From the NCBI RefSeq assembly GCF_002939865.1, contig NZ_MDEE01000023.1:18421-82420 (forward strand): a stretch of DNA of 64,000 bases, given 5' to 3'. This document shows, piece by piece, positions 18,880 to 27,337 of the stretch; positions within the stretch are counted from its first letter, which is position 1, and each line of letters begins with the position of its first letter. The translations under genes and the position numbers were made by a program. The notes under the pieces were generated by a model. That model ran no database searches. It worked only from the letters and a program-made list of their open reading frames with translations, and was not told where the DNA came from. Origin of the DNA: Xanthomonas dyei (GTDB lineage: Bacteria > Pseudomonadota > Gammaproteobacteria > Xanthomonadales > Xanthomonadaceae).

Positions 18880-20166
18880 TCACACCTGGGCTGCAATGCC
18901 GTCGATGCCGTCGTCGCTCGGCACAGTTCCCGTCTGCGCGAAGGCCTCCACCAGCCGCACGATGCGCGCCTGCACGGCGACCTGCTGCAACTCCGCCTGC
19001 AGGCGCAGCACGCCCGAGGGCGGCCCCGCCGCCGTCAGCGCCTCGCTCAGCACTTGCGGCAATGCACTCAGCTCGCGCAGCCATGTTGCGGCGCCTGCGA
19101 CGTGCAGACGCGCCGCATGATCGAACTGGTCGTAGTCCAGCGGATACACGATCGACGGCAATCCCGCGGCCAGGCAGGCATACAGAATGCCGGCACCACC
19201 GTGGTGCACGACCAGATCGTAGCGATGCAGATGCTGCGCATAATCCACATACGGCAGTCTCAGATAATTGCCCTGCCCTGGCTGGTAAGGCGCACTCGTA
19301 TCGCCATCGCTGAAGTGAAAGATCACCTCGGGAAACTGCGGCGCCAGCGCGCGCAGCACGCCATCCATGCGCTGCTTGACCCATTGCAGATGCGTGCCCA
19401 GCGTGATCAGCACATGCCGATGACCAGGGACGAATTGGGGTGCTGCCACCGTGGAAGGCGGCGTGCACAACTGCGGCCCCACGAAGCGCAGCGCCGCCGG
19501 CCAGCGCTGCGCGAATTCGAATGACGGCAGCCCCAACGCCAGAATGCACTGCGGCGAATACACCGCCTCGCTGCGATCGCTTCGGTAGAGCGCCGGCAAG
19601 CCGCAGGCGCGCATCTGGCGCCGATAGCAGGCATGCAGGCTGCGCTTGAATCCGCGGGTGAGCCGCCGCGCCAGCGCATGCCAGGCACGCTGACGCAGGT
19701 TGGTTGCAGGCAGCAACCCACCGAAATAGGCGGGGGGGCCGTCGGAGGTTTCGATCACGCAAGGCGACGGCATGCTGGTCCACCACGCAATCCCCATGGC
19801 CTGCGCTGTCAGCCCGGCGCTGGGCAGGGTGAAATCGACGATGACCAGATCCGGCCGTCGCTCGCTCCAGCGCTGCTGCAGTGCAGTGCCCACACGTGCC
19901 ATCAGGCCGAGCGCATCGTGCAGCTGTCGGCGTAGACGCAACGGGTGATGGCCCACGGCGTGTGGTGGGTTGGCGATCTGCAGCAAGACGCGATCGGCCT
20001 GCGCGTCCAGCACACTTGCCGCGCGCACCCCGCAGGCAGCGATACGCGCCTTCGCCGCCGGGGTGCTGATGACCTGGACGTCATGCCGGGCCGCGAGTTG
20101 ACGCGCAATGGCCAGAATCGGATGCAGATGACCGCTGTACGGCGGCGCGATCAGATCAATCCGCAT
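18880..20166 (-). CDS. GT1-like glycosyltransferase (MGT/CrtX type)
   Basis: 428-residue GT-B enzyme. The N-terminal domain starts MRIDLIAPPYSGHLHPILAIARQL, with the acceptor-side GHLHP motif. The C-terminal nucleotide-sugar site reads LVVHHGGAGILYACLAAGLPSIVYPLDYDQFDHA, the HGGAG...DQ signature of UGT, macrolide and carotenoid glucosyltransferases. Such enzymes glycosylate small lipophilic acceptors. It is the last gene of a six-gene overlapping series that begins at gumO. Its ATG overlaps the preceding gene by 11 bp. The acceptor is unknown; the context suggests a lipid or polyketide-like product. A longer in-frame reading to 20235 is less likely. Confidence 0.85.
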   Translation of the reverse strand: MRIDLIAPPYSGHLHPILAIARQLAARHDVQVISTPAAKARIAACGVRAASVLDAQADRVLLQIANPPHAVGHHPLRLRRQLHDALGLMARVGTALQQRWSERRPDLVIVDFTLPSAGLTAQAMGIAWWTSMPSPCVIETSDGPPAYFGGLLPATNLRQRAWHALARRLTRGFKRSLHACYRRQMRACGLPALYRSDRSEAVYSPQCILALGLPSFEFAQRWPAALRFVGPQLCTPPSTVAAPQFVPGHRHVLITLGTHLQWVKQRMDGVLRALAPQFPEVIFHFSDGDTSAPYQPGQGNYLRLPYVDYAQHLHRYDLVVHHGGAGILYACLAAGLPSIVYPLDYDQFDHAARLHVAGAATWLRELSALPQVLSEALTAAGPPSGVLRLQAELQQVAVQARIVRLVEAFAQTGTVPSDDGIDGIAAQV

Positions 20167-20755
20167 CCGCGCTGCTCCGCAGGGTGTGCTCGACCTCGGC
20201 AACAAAGGCCTGGCAGCTGGCAAGCACCGCTGCATCGCGCAAATAATCCATATGACCGCAGGCCGGCGTCAGCTCAACCGTAGCATCGAACAACGCGCGT
20301 GAGATCCAGTCGCCCTGCCCTTGCACCACCCGCAAGTCACCGAATGTCGCAGGCGTGCGACAAACCGGGCCGTATGCAAACACGGCCAGCCGCGCGCGTA
20401 GCGCCTGCGGCAACTGCAGTGCTGTCAGCAACTGCAGCCCGCAACTGCCGGCCAGCAGTACCGTCATCGGCGCCTGCTGCAACAGTGCACCGACCCGCAC
20501 GCGCTCGGCCTCTGCAACGCGACCGGCACGCGCCTGCAGATAGTGGCGCGCGTTGGACAGACTCGCACGCCATAGCGGCGTGCGCCGGTGCGGGGCACTG
20601 TCCGGCCAGTACGGGTAATTGCACGCGATCAATCGTCGGCGCGCGCCTTGCAGCGCGTGCAGAAATTCGTGTTGTTCTGCACTCAAGGCGCAACGTGTCG
20701 GGTCGCTTTGCCCGGTCAGGAAGGCGATCTGCAGCAGCGCGGCGTCACTGCGCAC
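20156..20755 (-). CDS. Alpha/beta-hydrolase-like protein of unknown substrate
   Basis: 199 residues with a GTG start that overlaps the upstream glycosyltransferase by 11 bp. The family is not certain, but the layout fits a small alpha/beta hydrolase. A strand MTVLLAGSCGLQLL holds an AxSxG nucleophile elbow (Ser104). A strand then leads into VVQGQGDWIS (possible acid Asp149). CGHMDYLRD offers a catalytic His168. The AxSxG form instead of GxSxG is unusual. The operon position, between a GT21-like and a GT1-like glycosyltransferase and after a ketosynthase, suggests hydrolysis or transfer of an acyl intermediate. Confidence 0.6.
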   Translation of the reverse strand: MRSDAALLQIAFLTGQSDPTRCALSAEQHEFLHALQGARRRLIACNYPYWPDSAPHRRTPLWRASLSNARHYLQARAGRVAEAERVRVGALLQQAPMTVLLAGSCGLQLLTALQLPQALRARLAVFAYGPVCRTPATFGDLRVVQGQGDWISRALFDATVELTPACGHMDYLRDAAVLASCQAFVAEVEHTLRSSADAD

Positions 20756-21899
20756 GAAAGCACCCGTTCGACAACACGCGGTACCGGCGGGTGCGCCAGC
20801 GAATGGTGCGCACCAACGCGGCATGCAGCAGATGCAGCGGTTGCAGACACTCGGCGCACAGCGACAACAGCGGGCGATGCCGCAGTGCACCGGTCGCGCG
20901 CCATTGCACGGCGCACAACAGCAACGCACGTAGCACCACCGTGGCAACAACACCTGCCAGCACCCACCACGAAGGCCAGAGGCAGGCGCCGATCGATATT
21001 GCAACCAGCAAGAGCGGCGGCAAGCCCTGCAAGAGACCGATGGCACTGCGCGTGCGCACACGTTGTTGCCCAAGCAGGATCAAGGCGAACAACATCCAGC
21101 GATGCATCTGCCGCGCGTAGCTGTGCAGATCCGGCATTGCAGTGCGCATCGCCACTGGCGCCGTGGATTGCCACAGGCGCCCGCCGCGTTCGCGCACCAG
21201 CGTGGCAACCGCCAGATCGTCGGTCAGTTGCTCCAGCAATGTGGCAAAGCCGCCCCAGGCACGCAGTTGCGCCGTGCGCGCGGCGTAGCACATGCCGTTG
21301 ATGGTCAGCGGCGCGGCGAACGGCAGCCAGCCAAGATAGGTGAGCGCGGCATTGTTGTTGACGAACTGCGACAGCAGGCGGCCGGCCAAGGTGTCGCTGT
21401 CGCAGTAGTACGGCAATGCGGTCACCACGTCGGCATGGCTCAGATCCTGCAACAGCTGCACCAGGGCGGCTTCGCTCAGCTGCGCATCGTCGTCCAGGAT
21501 CAGGCAGATCGGCGCCTGCACCTGGGCAAGCACGTATTCGAGTTTCCACGCCTTGGGATTGATGCTGGCCGGCTCTGCGGGCACCAGCATCCGTGTGATA
21601 CGCACCTGCGGATATTCCACGACCAATGCATCTGCGACCGAATTCCCCGCCGCATCGTCCGCGTCCAGCAGCCACCAGAAATGCGCATGCGGCAGCGCCT
21701 GCAGATTGGCCGCCAGTACGCTGTGCAAATGCGCATCACCGCCAAGGATCGGCTGCAGGATTGCCACCTCGGCCTGGGTAGCGGCAAGCCCGCGTGCTGG
21801 CCGTGCGTGCGCGTCACGCATGACCCACAGCGCCGCGCCCGCCTTCACCACCAGCAGGCTCAGATACAGCGCGGCCAAGGCGAGCACGGCTACACCCAT
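20745..21899 (-). CDS. Family 2/21 glycosyltransferase (ceramide glucosyltransferase-like)
   Basis: 384-residue membrane glycosyltransferase. An N-terminal membrane anchor leads to a GT-A domain with VAILQPILGGDAHL, a DxD-type site (LILDDDAQLS), the TDDL motif and the QxxRW-like acceptor motif QMHRWM. Two or three C-terminal hydrophobic segments follow. This organisation matches ceramide glucosyltransferases and the hopanoid-related HpnI group, which glycosylate membrane lipids on the cytoplasmic face. The ATG overlaps the stop of the SDR gene by 10 bp. The lipid acceptor is unknown. Confidence 0.85.
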   Translation of the reverse strand: MGVAVLALAALYLSLLVVKAGAALWVMRDAHARPARGLAATQAEVAILQPILGGDAHLHSVLAANLQALPHAHFWWLLDADDAAGNSVADALVVEYPQVRITRMLVPAEPASINPKAWKLEYVLAQVQAPICLILDDDAQLSEAALVQLLQDLSHADVVTALPYYCDSDTLAGRLLSQFVNNNAALTYLGWLPFAAPLTINGMCYAARTAQLRAWGGFATLLEQLTDDLAVATLVRERGGRLWQSTAPVAMRTAMPDLHSYARQMHRWMLFALILLGQQRVRTRSAIGLLQGLPPLLLVAISIGACLWPSWWVLAGVVATVVLRALLLCAVQWRATGALRHRPLLSLCAECLQPLHLLHAALVRTIRWRTRRYRVLSNGCFRAQ

Positions 21900-22849
21900 T
21901 GCGCCGCCTGCCAGCGCACGAAGGCCTCGATGCCGTCTTCCACGCCCACGCTGGGCGCCCCAAGATCGGCAAGCGTGCGTTGCGGATTGAAGGTCTTGGA
22001 GTAGGCAAACGCACCGACGCCAAACCGCGTGATCGGCGGCTCGCTGCGTAACCGCAGCACGCGATAAAGACCTTCCACCACGCTGGCCATGCGCAGCGCG
22101 GTGCCGATGCGCACTTCGCGTTGCGGCAACGGCAGTTGCAGGCGCGTCAGCACATCCAGCACCGTTTGCTGCAGATCCACCGGCTGCGCGTTGGTGAGGT
22201 TGTAAGCGCGCTGCAGTTGCGGTGCAGTGGCCGCGCGGTAGAGGTAGTCGCAGAGCGTGTCGATATAGATCAGATCGCCGATCACCGGCTGGGTCTGGCC
22301 GACAAAGCGCGGCAACGCGCCCTTGCGCGCAGCGGCGATCACACGCGGGAACAACACCGTGTCGCCCGGCCCGAATACCGCGCGCGGGCGCAACACCGAT
22401 GTCTGACCCGGATAGCGCTCCAGCAAGGTTTCGCCGAGGTATTTGGTGTGGGCGTAGGTGTTGACGAAGTGCGGGCCGATGGGGCTGTCTTCATCCAGAT
22501 CGTATTGATGCGCCTCGCGGTAAAACACCGAGCTGGAGGAAACGTACAGCAACCGTGGGCAGCCGTTGCGCATGCAGAAATCGATGACATTGGCGGTGGC
22601 CTGCACGTTGTGCAGTTGGAACTGCGCGCGACTCCCCCACGGGGATGCCAGTGCCGCCGCGTGGATCACCACATCCGGCCGCCAGTCCAGCGAAAACGGT
22701 TGGCTCAGATCGATGCGGTGATAGTTGGGTAATTCGCTGGCACGACGCCCGATGCCGTGAATCTCCACACCGGCTTGCCCCTGGAAACGGCGCAGGAACG
22801 CGCCGCCGACAAAACCGGATGCGCCGGTCACGAGAATGCGCAGGCTCAT
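21890..22849 (-). CDS. NAD(P)-dependent epimerase/dehydratase (extended SDR, OleD/3beta-HSD-like)
   Basis: 319-residue extended short-chain dehydrogenase. The nucleotide-binding motif is ILVTGASGFVGGAF. The active-site Ser stretch is YVSSSSVFY, and the catalytic YxxxK is YAHTK. RPRAVFGPGDTVLFPRVI resembles the 3beta-hydroxysteroid dehydrogenase/OleD branch, whose members reduce beta-keto lipids. The ATG at 22849 overlaps the gumP stop as ATGA, so it is preferred to the GTG at 22855. With a ketosynthase III two genes upstream, reduction of a beta-keto acid is a plausible role. Confidence 0.85.
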   Translation of the reverse strand: MSLRILVTGASGFVGGAFLRRFQGQAGVEIHGIGRRASELPNYHRIDLSQPFSLDWRPDVVIHAAALASPWGSRAQFQLHNVQATANVIDFCMRNGCPRLLYVSSSSVFYREAHQYDLDEDSPIGPHFVNTYAHTKYLGETLLERYPGQTSVLRPRAVFGPGDTVLFPRVIAAARKGALPRFVGQTQPVIGDLIYIDTLCDYLYRAATAPQLQRAYNLTNAQPVDLQQTVLDVLTRLQLPLPQREVRIGTALRMASVVEGLYRVLRLRSEPPITRFGVGAFAYSKTFNPQRTLADLGAPSVGVEDGIEAFVRWQAAQWV

Positions 22850-23694
22850 CGCCACTCCGGTTGGTAACGGTCAAGACTGGGTTGGCAATGCGAGGGCAGG
22901 ATCGCCAGCTCCGGATGCGCCTGCGACAACCCATGCAACTGCTGCACGGTGCGCCGGAACGCGCTCCAGTCGTGCATCAGCAAACGGGTGGGCCACGCCG
23001 GCCACTGCAACGTTGCCCAGGTGGCCGACGACCACACCGCATCTGCGCAGAGCAGCACCTCGCGGTCATGCTGGTCGCGTAGCCACAGGCCCATTTGTCC
23101 GGGTACGTGGCCGGGCAACGGCACGGCAAGCACGCTGCCGTCTTCGAACAGATCGTATGCGGTGCCCAGGCCCTTCCAGACGCCACTCAGCTCGCGCTGC
23201 GGCGCCTGCTCGGCAAACTGCAGGCGTTGATCGAAATCTTCCGGCAGTAGCTGCGGCAGCAAGGCACGGCGCAATCCCCCCAGGCGCGAACAACTGCGCA
23301 GTTGCTGGTAGTCCGCACGCAGACAGAGGAAGCGTGCGTTTGGCAGATCGCGTAAACCGCCCACGTGGTCGGCGTGGAAATGCGAAATCAGGCACCAGGC
23401 AATATCGTCCAACTGCACGTCGCGACGTGCCAGCTGCGCGCGCAGGGTTTCGTGCGTGGGCAGGGTCACCGGGGTGGTCCAGCGGTACAGGCGCTCCGGC
23501 CAGGGATCGGTGGCCTGGAAAAAATGCGTGGCGTAGCCGGTGTCGTAGAGCATCGCCCCGCGCTGCGGGTGCCGGATCAACACGCTCAATGCGGGAAATT
23601 CCACCGCATGCCAATGGCCGTCTGCACGCACCATGCGCTCGCAATGCCGGCAGTGGCCGACGCGCAACAGCTCGAGAGAAACGCGCACGCGCAT
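22846..23694 (-). CDS. gumP: GumP, metallo-beta-lactamase-fold hydrolase
   Basis: 282-residue MBL-fold hydrolase. The metal motif HFHADH is at residues 105-110. Further ligands are likely in PGHVPGQMG, CADAVW and PSHCQPS. A CRHCE pair near the N terminus might bind another metal. It is the classical gumP position, after gumO, with a one-base TGATG overlap. Gum genetics places gumN-gumO-gumP at the distal end of the xanthan cluster, but they are not needed in the known pentasaccharide pathway. The substrate is unknown; a thioesterase or lactonase role would fit next to a ketosynthase. Confidence 0.88.
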   Translation of the reverse strand: MRVRVSLELLRVGHCRHCERMVRADGHWHAVEFPALSVLIRHPQRGAMLYDTGYATHFFQATDPWPERLYRWTTPVTLPTHETLRAQLARRDVQLDDIAWCLISHFHADHVGGLRDLPNARFLCLRADYQQLRSCSRLGGLRRALLPQLLPEDFDQRLQFAEQAPQRELSGVWKGLGTAYDLFEDGSVLAVPLPGHVPGQMGLWLRDQHDREVLLCADAVWSSATWATLQWPAWPTRLLMHDWSAFRRTVQQLHGLSQAHPELAILPSHCQPSLDRYQPEWR

Positions 23695-24725
23695 CAGTAG
23701 CGCAACACCATGCCGCCGATCGCCAGACCGGCGCCGGTGCCGAGTAGCGCAAACACTTCGCCGCGCTGCAGTTGCCCATCGACGCAGGCGTGATGCAAGG
23801 CATGCGGGAGCGAAGCGGCTACCTGGTTGCCGGTGGCGTGCAGGATGCGCACGACCTGATCGCTGCGTAGCCCCAGCGCGCGCACCACGTGATCCAGGCC
23901 GCCACCGGAGGCCTGATGCGGTACCAGATAGCGCAGTTGCGCCGCGGTGATGCCGGCATCGTGCAGCAACTGTTCCCAGAACGCCGGCAGCTGCCGCGCG
24001 GCAAAGCGGTAGGCGCTGCGCCCATCCATCCAGAATGCGCGCGATGCGTCGACTGCACTGTCCTGCTCATGCGCTGCGCGGGTTCCGCCGCCGCGAATGC
24101 GGCAGACATCTGCGCCGCTGCCATAACTGGACAGGCGACTGGACAGTAAGGCCGAGCCATCATCGGCGCTGCTGCGCCCGACCACCACGGCCGCGGCGCC
24201 ATCGCCGAACAGACCGGCGGTGGCGGGTACTGCCTCGTCCAGGCCGGCCGATGCGACTTCGCTGGAAACGATCAGCACGCGTCGGTAGCGGCCCAGCGCC
24301 AGCGCATTGGCGGCCATGTCCAGCGCAACCACAAAGCTCAGGCAGGTTGCATTGACGTCGAAGGCAGGGATGCCGGAATCGCCCAGCCCCAGTGCGCGCT
24401 GGATCAGCACCGCCTGGCACGGAATGGGCTGCTCCATCACGCTGCAGGCAGAGATCAGGCAATCGATCTGGCTGCTGTCGATGCCCGCGTTGGCCAGTGC
24501 CTGCTGTGCGGCGGCGGCCCCCATCGACGATGCAGTCTCGCCCTCGCCCACGTAATGGCGCGTGGCGACACCCAGGCGCGCAAAGGTGGTGCCGGCCGGC
24601 AACTGCCAGCGCGCGTCCAGCGCGTGCGAAGTGACTTCCCTGGCCGGGAGGTGGCGCCCGGTACCGAGGATGCGCAGCGGCAGTGCGTTCAACGCGGAGC
24701 TCTCAGTGAACAAGGCGCGCAGCAT
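23694..24725 (-). CDS. gumO: GumO, beta-ketoacyl-ACP synthase III family (FabH/OleA-like)
   Basis: 343-residue thiolase-fold condensing enzyme. The catalytic triad is complete: Cys128 in DVNATCLSF, His270 in LVPHQAS and Asn300 in HATGNQ. The 30-residue His-Asn spacing equals that of FabH. It should condense an acyl thioester into a beta-keto product; the acyl donor cannot be read from sequence. It heads a six-gene series with one-base to 11-bp overlaps (gumO, gumP, SDR, GT21-like, hydrolase-like, GT1-like). About 210 bp separate it from gumN, so it may have its own promoter. Its role in xanthan synthesis is unproven. Confidence 0.9.
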   Translation of the reverse strand: MLRALFTESSALNALPLRILGTGRHLPAREVTSHALDARWQLPAGTTFARLGVATRHYVGEGETASSMGAAAAQQALANAGIDSSQIDCLISACSVMEQPIPCQAVLIQRALGLGDSGIPAFDVNATCLSFVVALDMAANALALGRYRRVLIVSSEVASAGLDEAVPATAGLFGDGAAAVVVGRSSADDGSALLSSRLSSYGSGADVCRIRGGGTRAAHEQDSAVDASRAFWMDGRSAYRFAARQLPAFWEQLLHDAGITAAQLRYLVPHQASGGGLDHVVRALGLRSDQVVRILHATGNQVAASLPHALHHACVDGQLQRGEVFALLGTGAGLAIGGMVLRY

Positions 24726-24936
24726 ACCGTGGCTGGCTGGGCTGGCCTAACCCGAGGTGACAGCGATGAAGCAGCGGTGCGCACGAACGAACGATGACCG
24801 AAGCAGCGGTCGCGTAACTGCCGCCCGGCGGCGACTGACGAGCCGGTGCACTGCGACCAGCGCCACACGTCGCAATCCCTGCGCCCCCTCGCCCCGCCGG
24901 CAGCTCTACGACGAGCTCATGCGCGATGGCGGTCGC

Positions 24937-25950
24937 TCAAGGCGCTTCTACCTCGTACCCCAGCGCCTGCAATCGCGCCAGATAGCCGTCCGGCGCGGTC
25001 ATGCGGCTGATCGGCAGCACCGCGAAGGTGCTGCGGTTGCGTTGCAGCGCGGTAGTGGCGATGCCGAGCCAATGTTCGCGCATGCGCCGCTCCAGATCGT
25101 CGATGCCGCGTTTTCTGGCGGCGCCGGAGCTGGCCATCGCGCTCATGCACGCCGCTTGCGGATCTTCGCGCGGCAATTGACGCAAGGCCTCGATATCGCC
25201 CACCGACCAGGCGTTGGCACGCTCGACCATGGTCGGCAGATCGCGCTCCACCGTCACCAGGATGCTGCGAAAGCAGGCGGTGTCGTCCATGCCGCCGGCA
25301 CGGAACTCCTTGAGCGCCTGACGCGGGTCCTTGATCTTGTAGTCCAGCGCGGTTGGGGTGGGCTTGATGCCTGCGCGCTTGGCCGCGCGCTCGACCACCG
25401 ACCAGATCACCGGCGAACGGGCCAGGCCGGAGCGCTTAATCGCCGCCTGATACAACTCGCCGGCCGCCAGCATCGGGCGTTTGCGCTCCACGCCACGATC
25501 GCTGCCGATGTAGCGCGCCTTGGCCACACTCCACCGCGCATACAACTCGGCAGGCAACACATCGCGCAGTTCGCGGTCGTCTTCGTTCTTCATCGCCTTC
25601 ATCGCCGATGGCAGCAAGGTCAGCTTGCCGAAGAAGCCCATGTCCGCATCGACCTGCACGGTTGGCGCCATCAGTACCTGCTGGGACTGGCCGATGATGG
25701 TTTCCACCTCGGCCGACTGCCATTGCAGGCGTTTCGGCAATGGCGACAAGGTGCCGAGGATCCACAACACGTGGTCGCCCTTGCTGACCTTCCACAAGCC
25801 AGGGCCGGGCTGCACGCCACGCACCACCATCGCCTCCAGGTCGACCACCGGCGGTGGCGCGGCCGCTGTTTGCGGCGCGGTCTCGCTGGCCGTCGCCAGC
25901 ATCGATGCCAGCATCACGCCGGCGCCCCATAACGTTGGCCTGTATCGCAT
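24937..25950 (-). CDS. gumN: GumN, TraB/GumN-family protein
   Basis: 337 residues with an N-terminal signal sequence (MRYRPTLWGAGVMLASMLATASE), likely periplasmic or envelope-bound. TraB/GumN proteins are proposed metalloproteases with a conserved GxxH motif. Here the matching segment is WILGTLSPLP, where Ser replaces His, so activity may be lost or altered. The later TVERDLPTMVERANAW helix is typical of the family. The ATG at 25950 has AGGGG upstream; the long upstream extension is not coding-like. It lies downstream of gumM and the cupin gene. No defined role in xanthan synthesis is known. Confidence 0.88.
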   Translation of the reverse strand: MRYRPTLWGAGVMLASMLATASETAPQTAAAPPPVVDLEAMVVRGVQPGPGLWKVSKGDHVLWILGTLSPLPKRLQWQSAEVETIIGQSQQVLMAPTVQVDADMGFFGKLTLLPSAMKAMKNEDDRELRDVLPAELYARWSVAKARYIGSDRGVERKRPMLAAGELYQAAIKRSGLARSPVIWSVVERAAKRAGIKPTPTALDYKIKDPRQALKEFRAGGMDDTACFRSILVTVERDLPTMVERANAWSVGDIEALRQLPREDPQAACMSAMASSGAARKRGIDDLERRMREHWLGIATTALQRNRSTFAVLPISRMTAPDGYLARLQALGYEVEAP

Positions 25951-26041
25951 CACATGTCGCCCCTGTTTGAGGCGGACAGTACGCCAAGCCCGCTCGCGCC
26001 GCGTTAGGGAAGCGTTCGGCCGCACGCGGCGCCGCGATCGA

Positions 26042-26503
26042 TCAGCGTGGGGTGAGTGTTGCCAGGTGGGTGGCCAATGGCGAGGTGGCGTCGAGCAGCG
26101 CAAATCCCTCCCACACGAATCCCGGCGACACGGTGCAAGCGACCAGGGTGAACTCGCCCAGCGAACGTGCCGCCTGCCACTGCCCTGCGGGAACCACCTG
26201 CATCGGTTCGCCACGGTCGGCGGCGTCCAGCATCAAGCGTTGCAGCTGCCCGCTGGCCTCGTCGTAAATCAGCAATTCCAGCGCATCGCCTTGTTGCCAG
26301 TGCCAGCTTTCCTCGGCATCGACACGATGCCAGGCGCTGCATTCGCCGGCAGCGAGCAAAAAACGGATCGCGGTCAGCGCAGGGCGGGACCGGCCGTTGT
26401 CGCTGATCTGACGCTCGGAGGCATACACGCGGCGGAAGTGCCCGCCTTCCGGATGCGGCGACAGGTCGAGCGAGCGGATCAGGGCGGCGGCGGTCGGATG
26501 CAT
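26042..26503 (-). CDS. DUF985 cupin protein
   Basis: 153-residue cupin_5 (DUF985) protein. It starts LIRSLDLSPHPEGGHFRRVYAS, with the family PHPEGG motif, and continues FLLAAGECSAWHRVDAEESWHWQQGDALELLIY and VACTVSPGFVWEGF. One His/Glu set could bind a metal, but the enzyme function is unknown. It is intercalated between gumM (36 bp downstream of its stop) and gumN in the same direction, so it is probably co-transcribed with the distal gum genes. It is not one of the named gum genes. Confidence 0.88.
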   Translation of the reverse strand: MHPTAAALIRSLDLSPHPEGGHFRRVYASERQISDNGRSRPALTAIRFLLAAGECSAWHRVDAEESWHWQQGDALELLIYDEASGQLQRLMLDAADRGEPMQVVPAGQWQAARSLGEFTLVACTVSPGFVWEGFALLDATSPLATHLATLTPR

Positions 26504-26538
26504 GCGTGCATGCTAAGCCCAGACGCCGCCGCCATGCA

Positions 26539-27333
26539 TCAGGGCAGGTGCTTGCCCGCGCGCAGACAGGTACGGAAGAACACCAGCAGGTCCCAGCTGT
26601 AGCGCTTGAGCAGACGGCGCGGCTCGTTGAGCAGGCGATACATCCATTCCAGATGCAGCCGGCGCACCCAGTCCGGCGCGCGCTTGGCGGTGCCGGACAA
26701 AAAGTCGAGCAGCGCACCGACGCCGAACACCAGCGGCACGCGCAGCGCCTGGCTGTGATCAAGAATCCAGCGTTCCTGCAACGGGTTGCCGAACGCCACC
26801 AGCAGTACATCGGCGCCGGAGCGGTTGATGCGCTCGGCAAGGCCTTCGCCCGCGGCGGCAAATTCGCCGTAGCCGTCGCACATACCGACTACCTGCTGCC
26901 CCAACGTGCCGGTCAAGGTGGCGGCAGCGGTCTTGCCCACACCGGGCCGCCCGCCAAGCAGGAAGAACTTGAGCGGCTGCGCTGCCTGGCGGCACAGATA
27001 CGGAATCAGATCGGTGCCATTGAGGTTGCCGGCGAAGCGGCGGCCATGAATCAGTCGCGCCGCCAGGTCCATCCCGATGCCATCGTTGACGATCCGCACG
27101 CTGGGTTCGCGCATGCGCATCCGTAGCGCCTGGCACTGCACCACAAAATTGGTGTTGGCGAAGAACACCCGGCGTGGCTGTTGGGCGGCCAATGCGTGGA
27201 ACAGATCCAGCGCGAATGCTTCCTGGGTGGTGGACAACACCGGAAACCCACCCAGCGGAATCACCACACCTGGCGGTGTGTCGACGGCGGCGACGGTCGT
27301 TGTTTCGCTGTCCACACGCTGGCCCTGCATCAT
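26539..27333 (-). CDS. gumM: GumM, beta-1,4-glucosyltransferase (WecG/TagA, GT26)
   Basis: Adds the second glucose onto Glc-PP-undecaprenol during xanthan repeat-unit assembly on the cytoplasmic face. The 264-residue GT26 protein shows IVNDGIGMDLAARLIHG, NLNGTDLIPYL, the nucleotide-side FGNPLQERWI and a basic C-terminal membrane-association region (PDWVRRLHLEWMYRLLNEPRR). The start ATG lies four bases after the gumL stop. The family catalytic Asp is probably in NDGIGMD or NGTD. Confidence 0.95.
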   Translation of the reverse strand: MMQGQRVDSETTTVAAVDTPPGVVIPLGGFPVLSTTQEAFALDLFHALAAQQPRRVFFANTNFVVQCQALRMRMREPSVRIVNDGIGMDLAARLIHGRRFAGNLNGTDLIPYLCRQAAQPLKFFLLGGRPGVGKTAAATLTGTLGQQVVGMCDGYGEFAAAGEGLAERINRSGADVLLVAFGNPLQERWILDHSQALRVPLVFGVGALLDFLSGTAKRAPDWVRRLHLEWMYRLLNEPRRLLKRYSWDLLVFFRTCLRAGKHLP

Positions 27334-27337
27334 CGAA

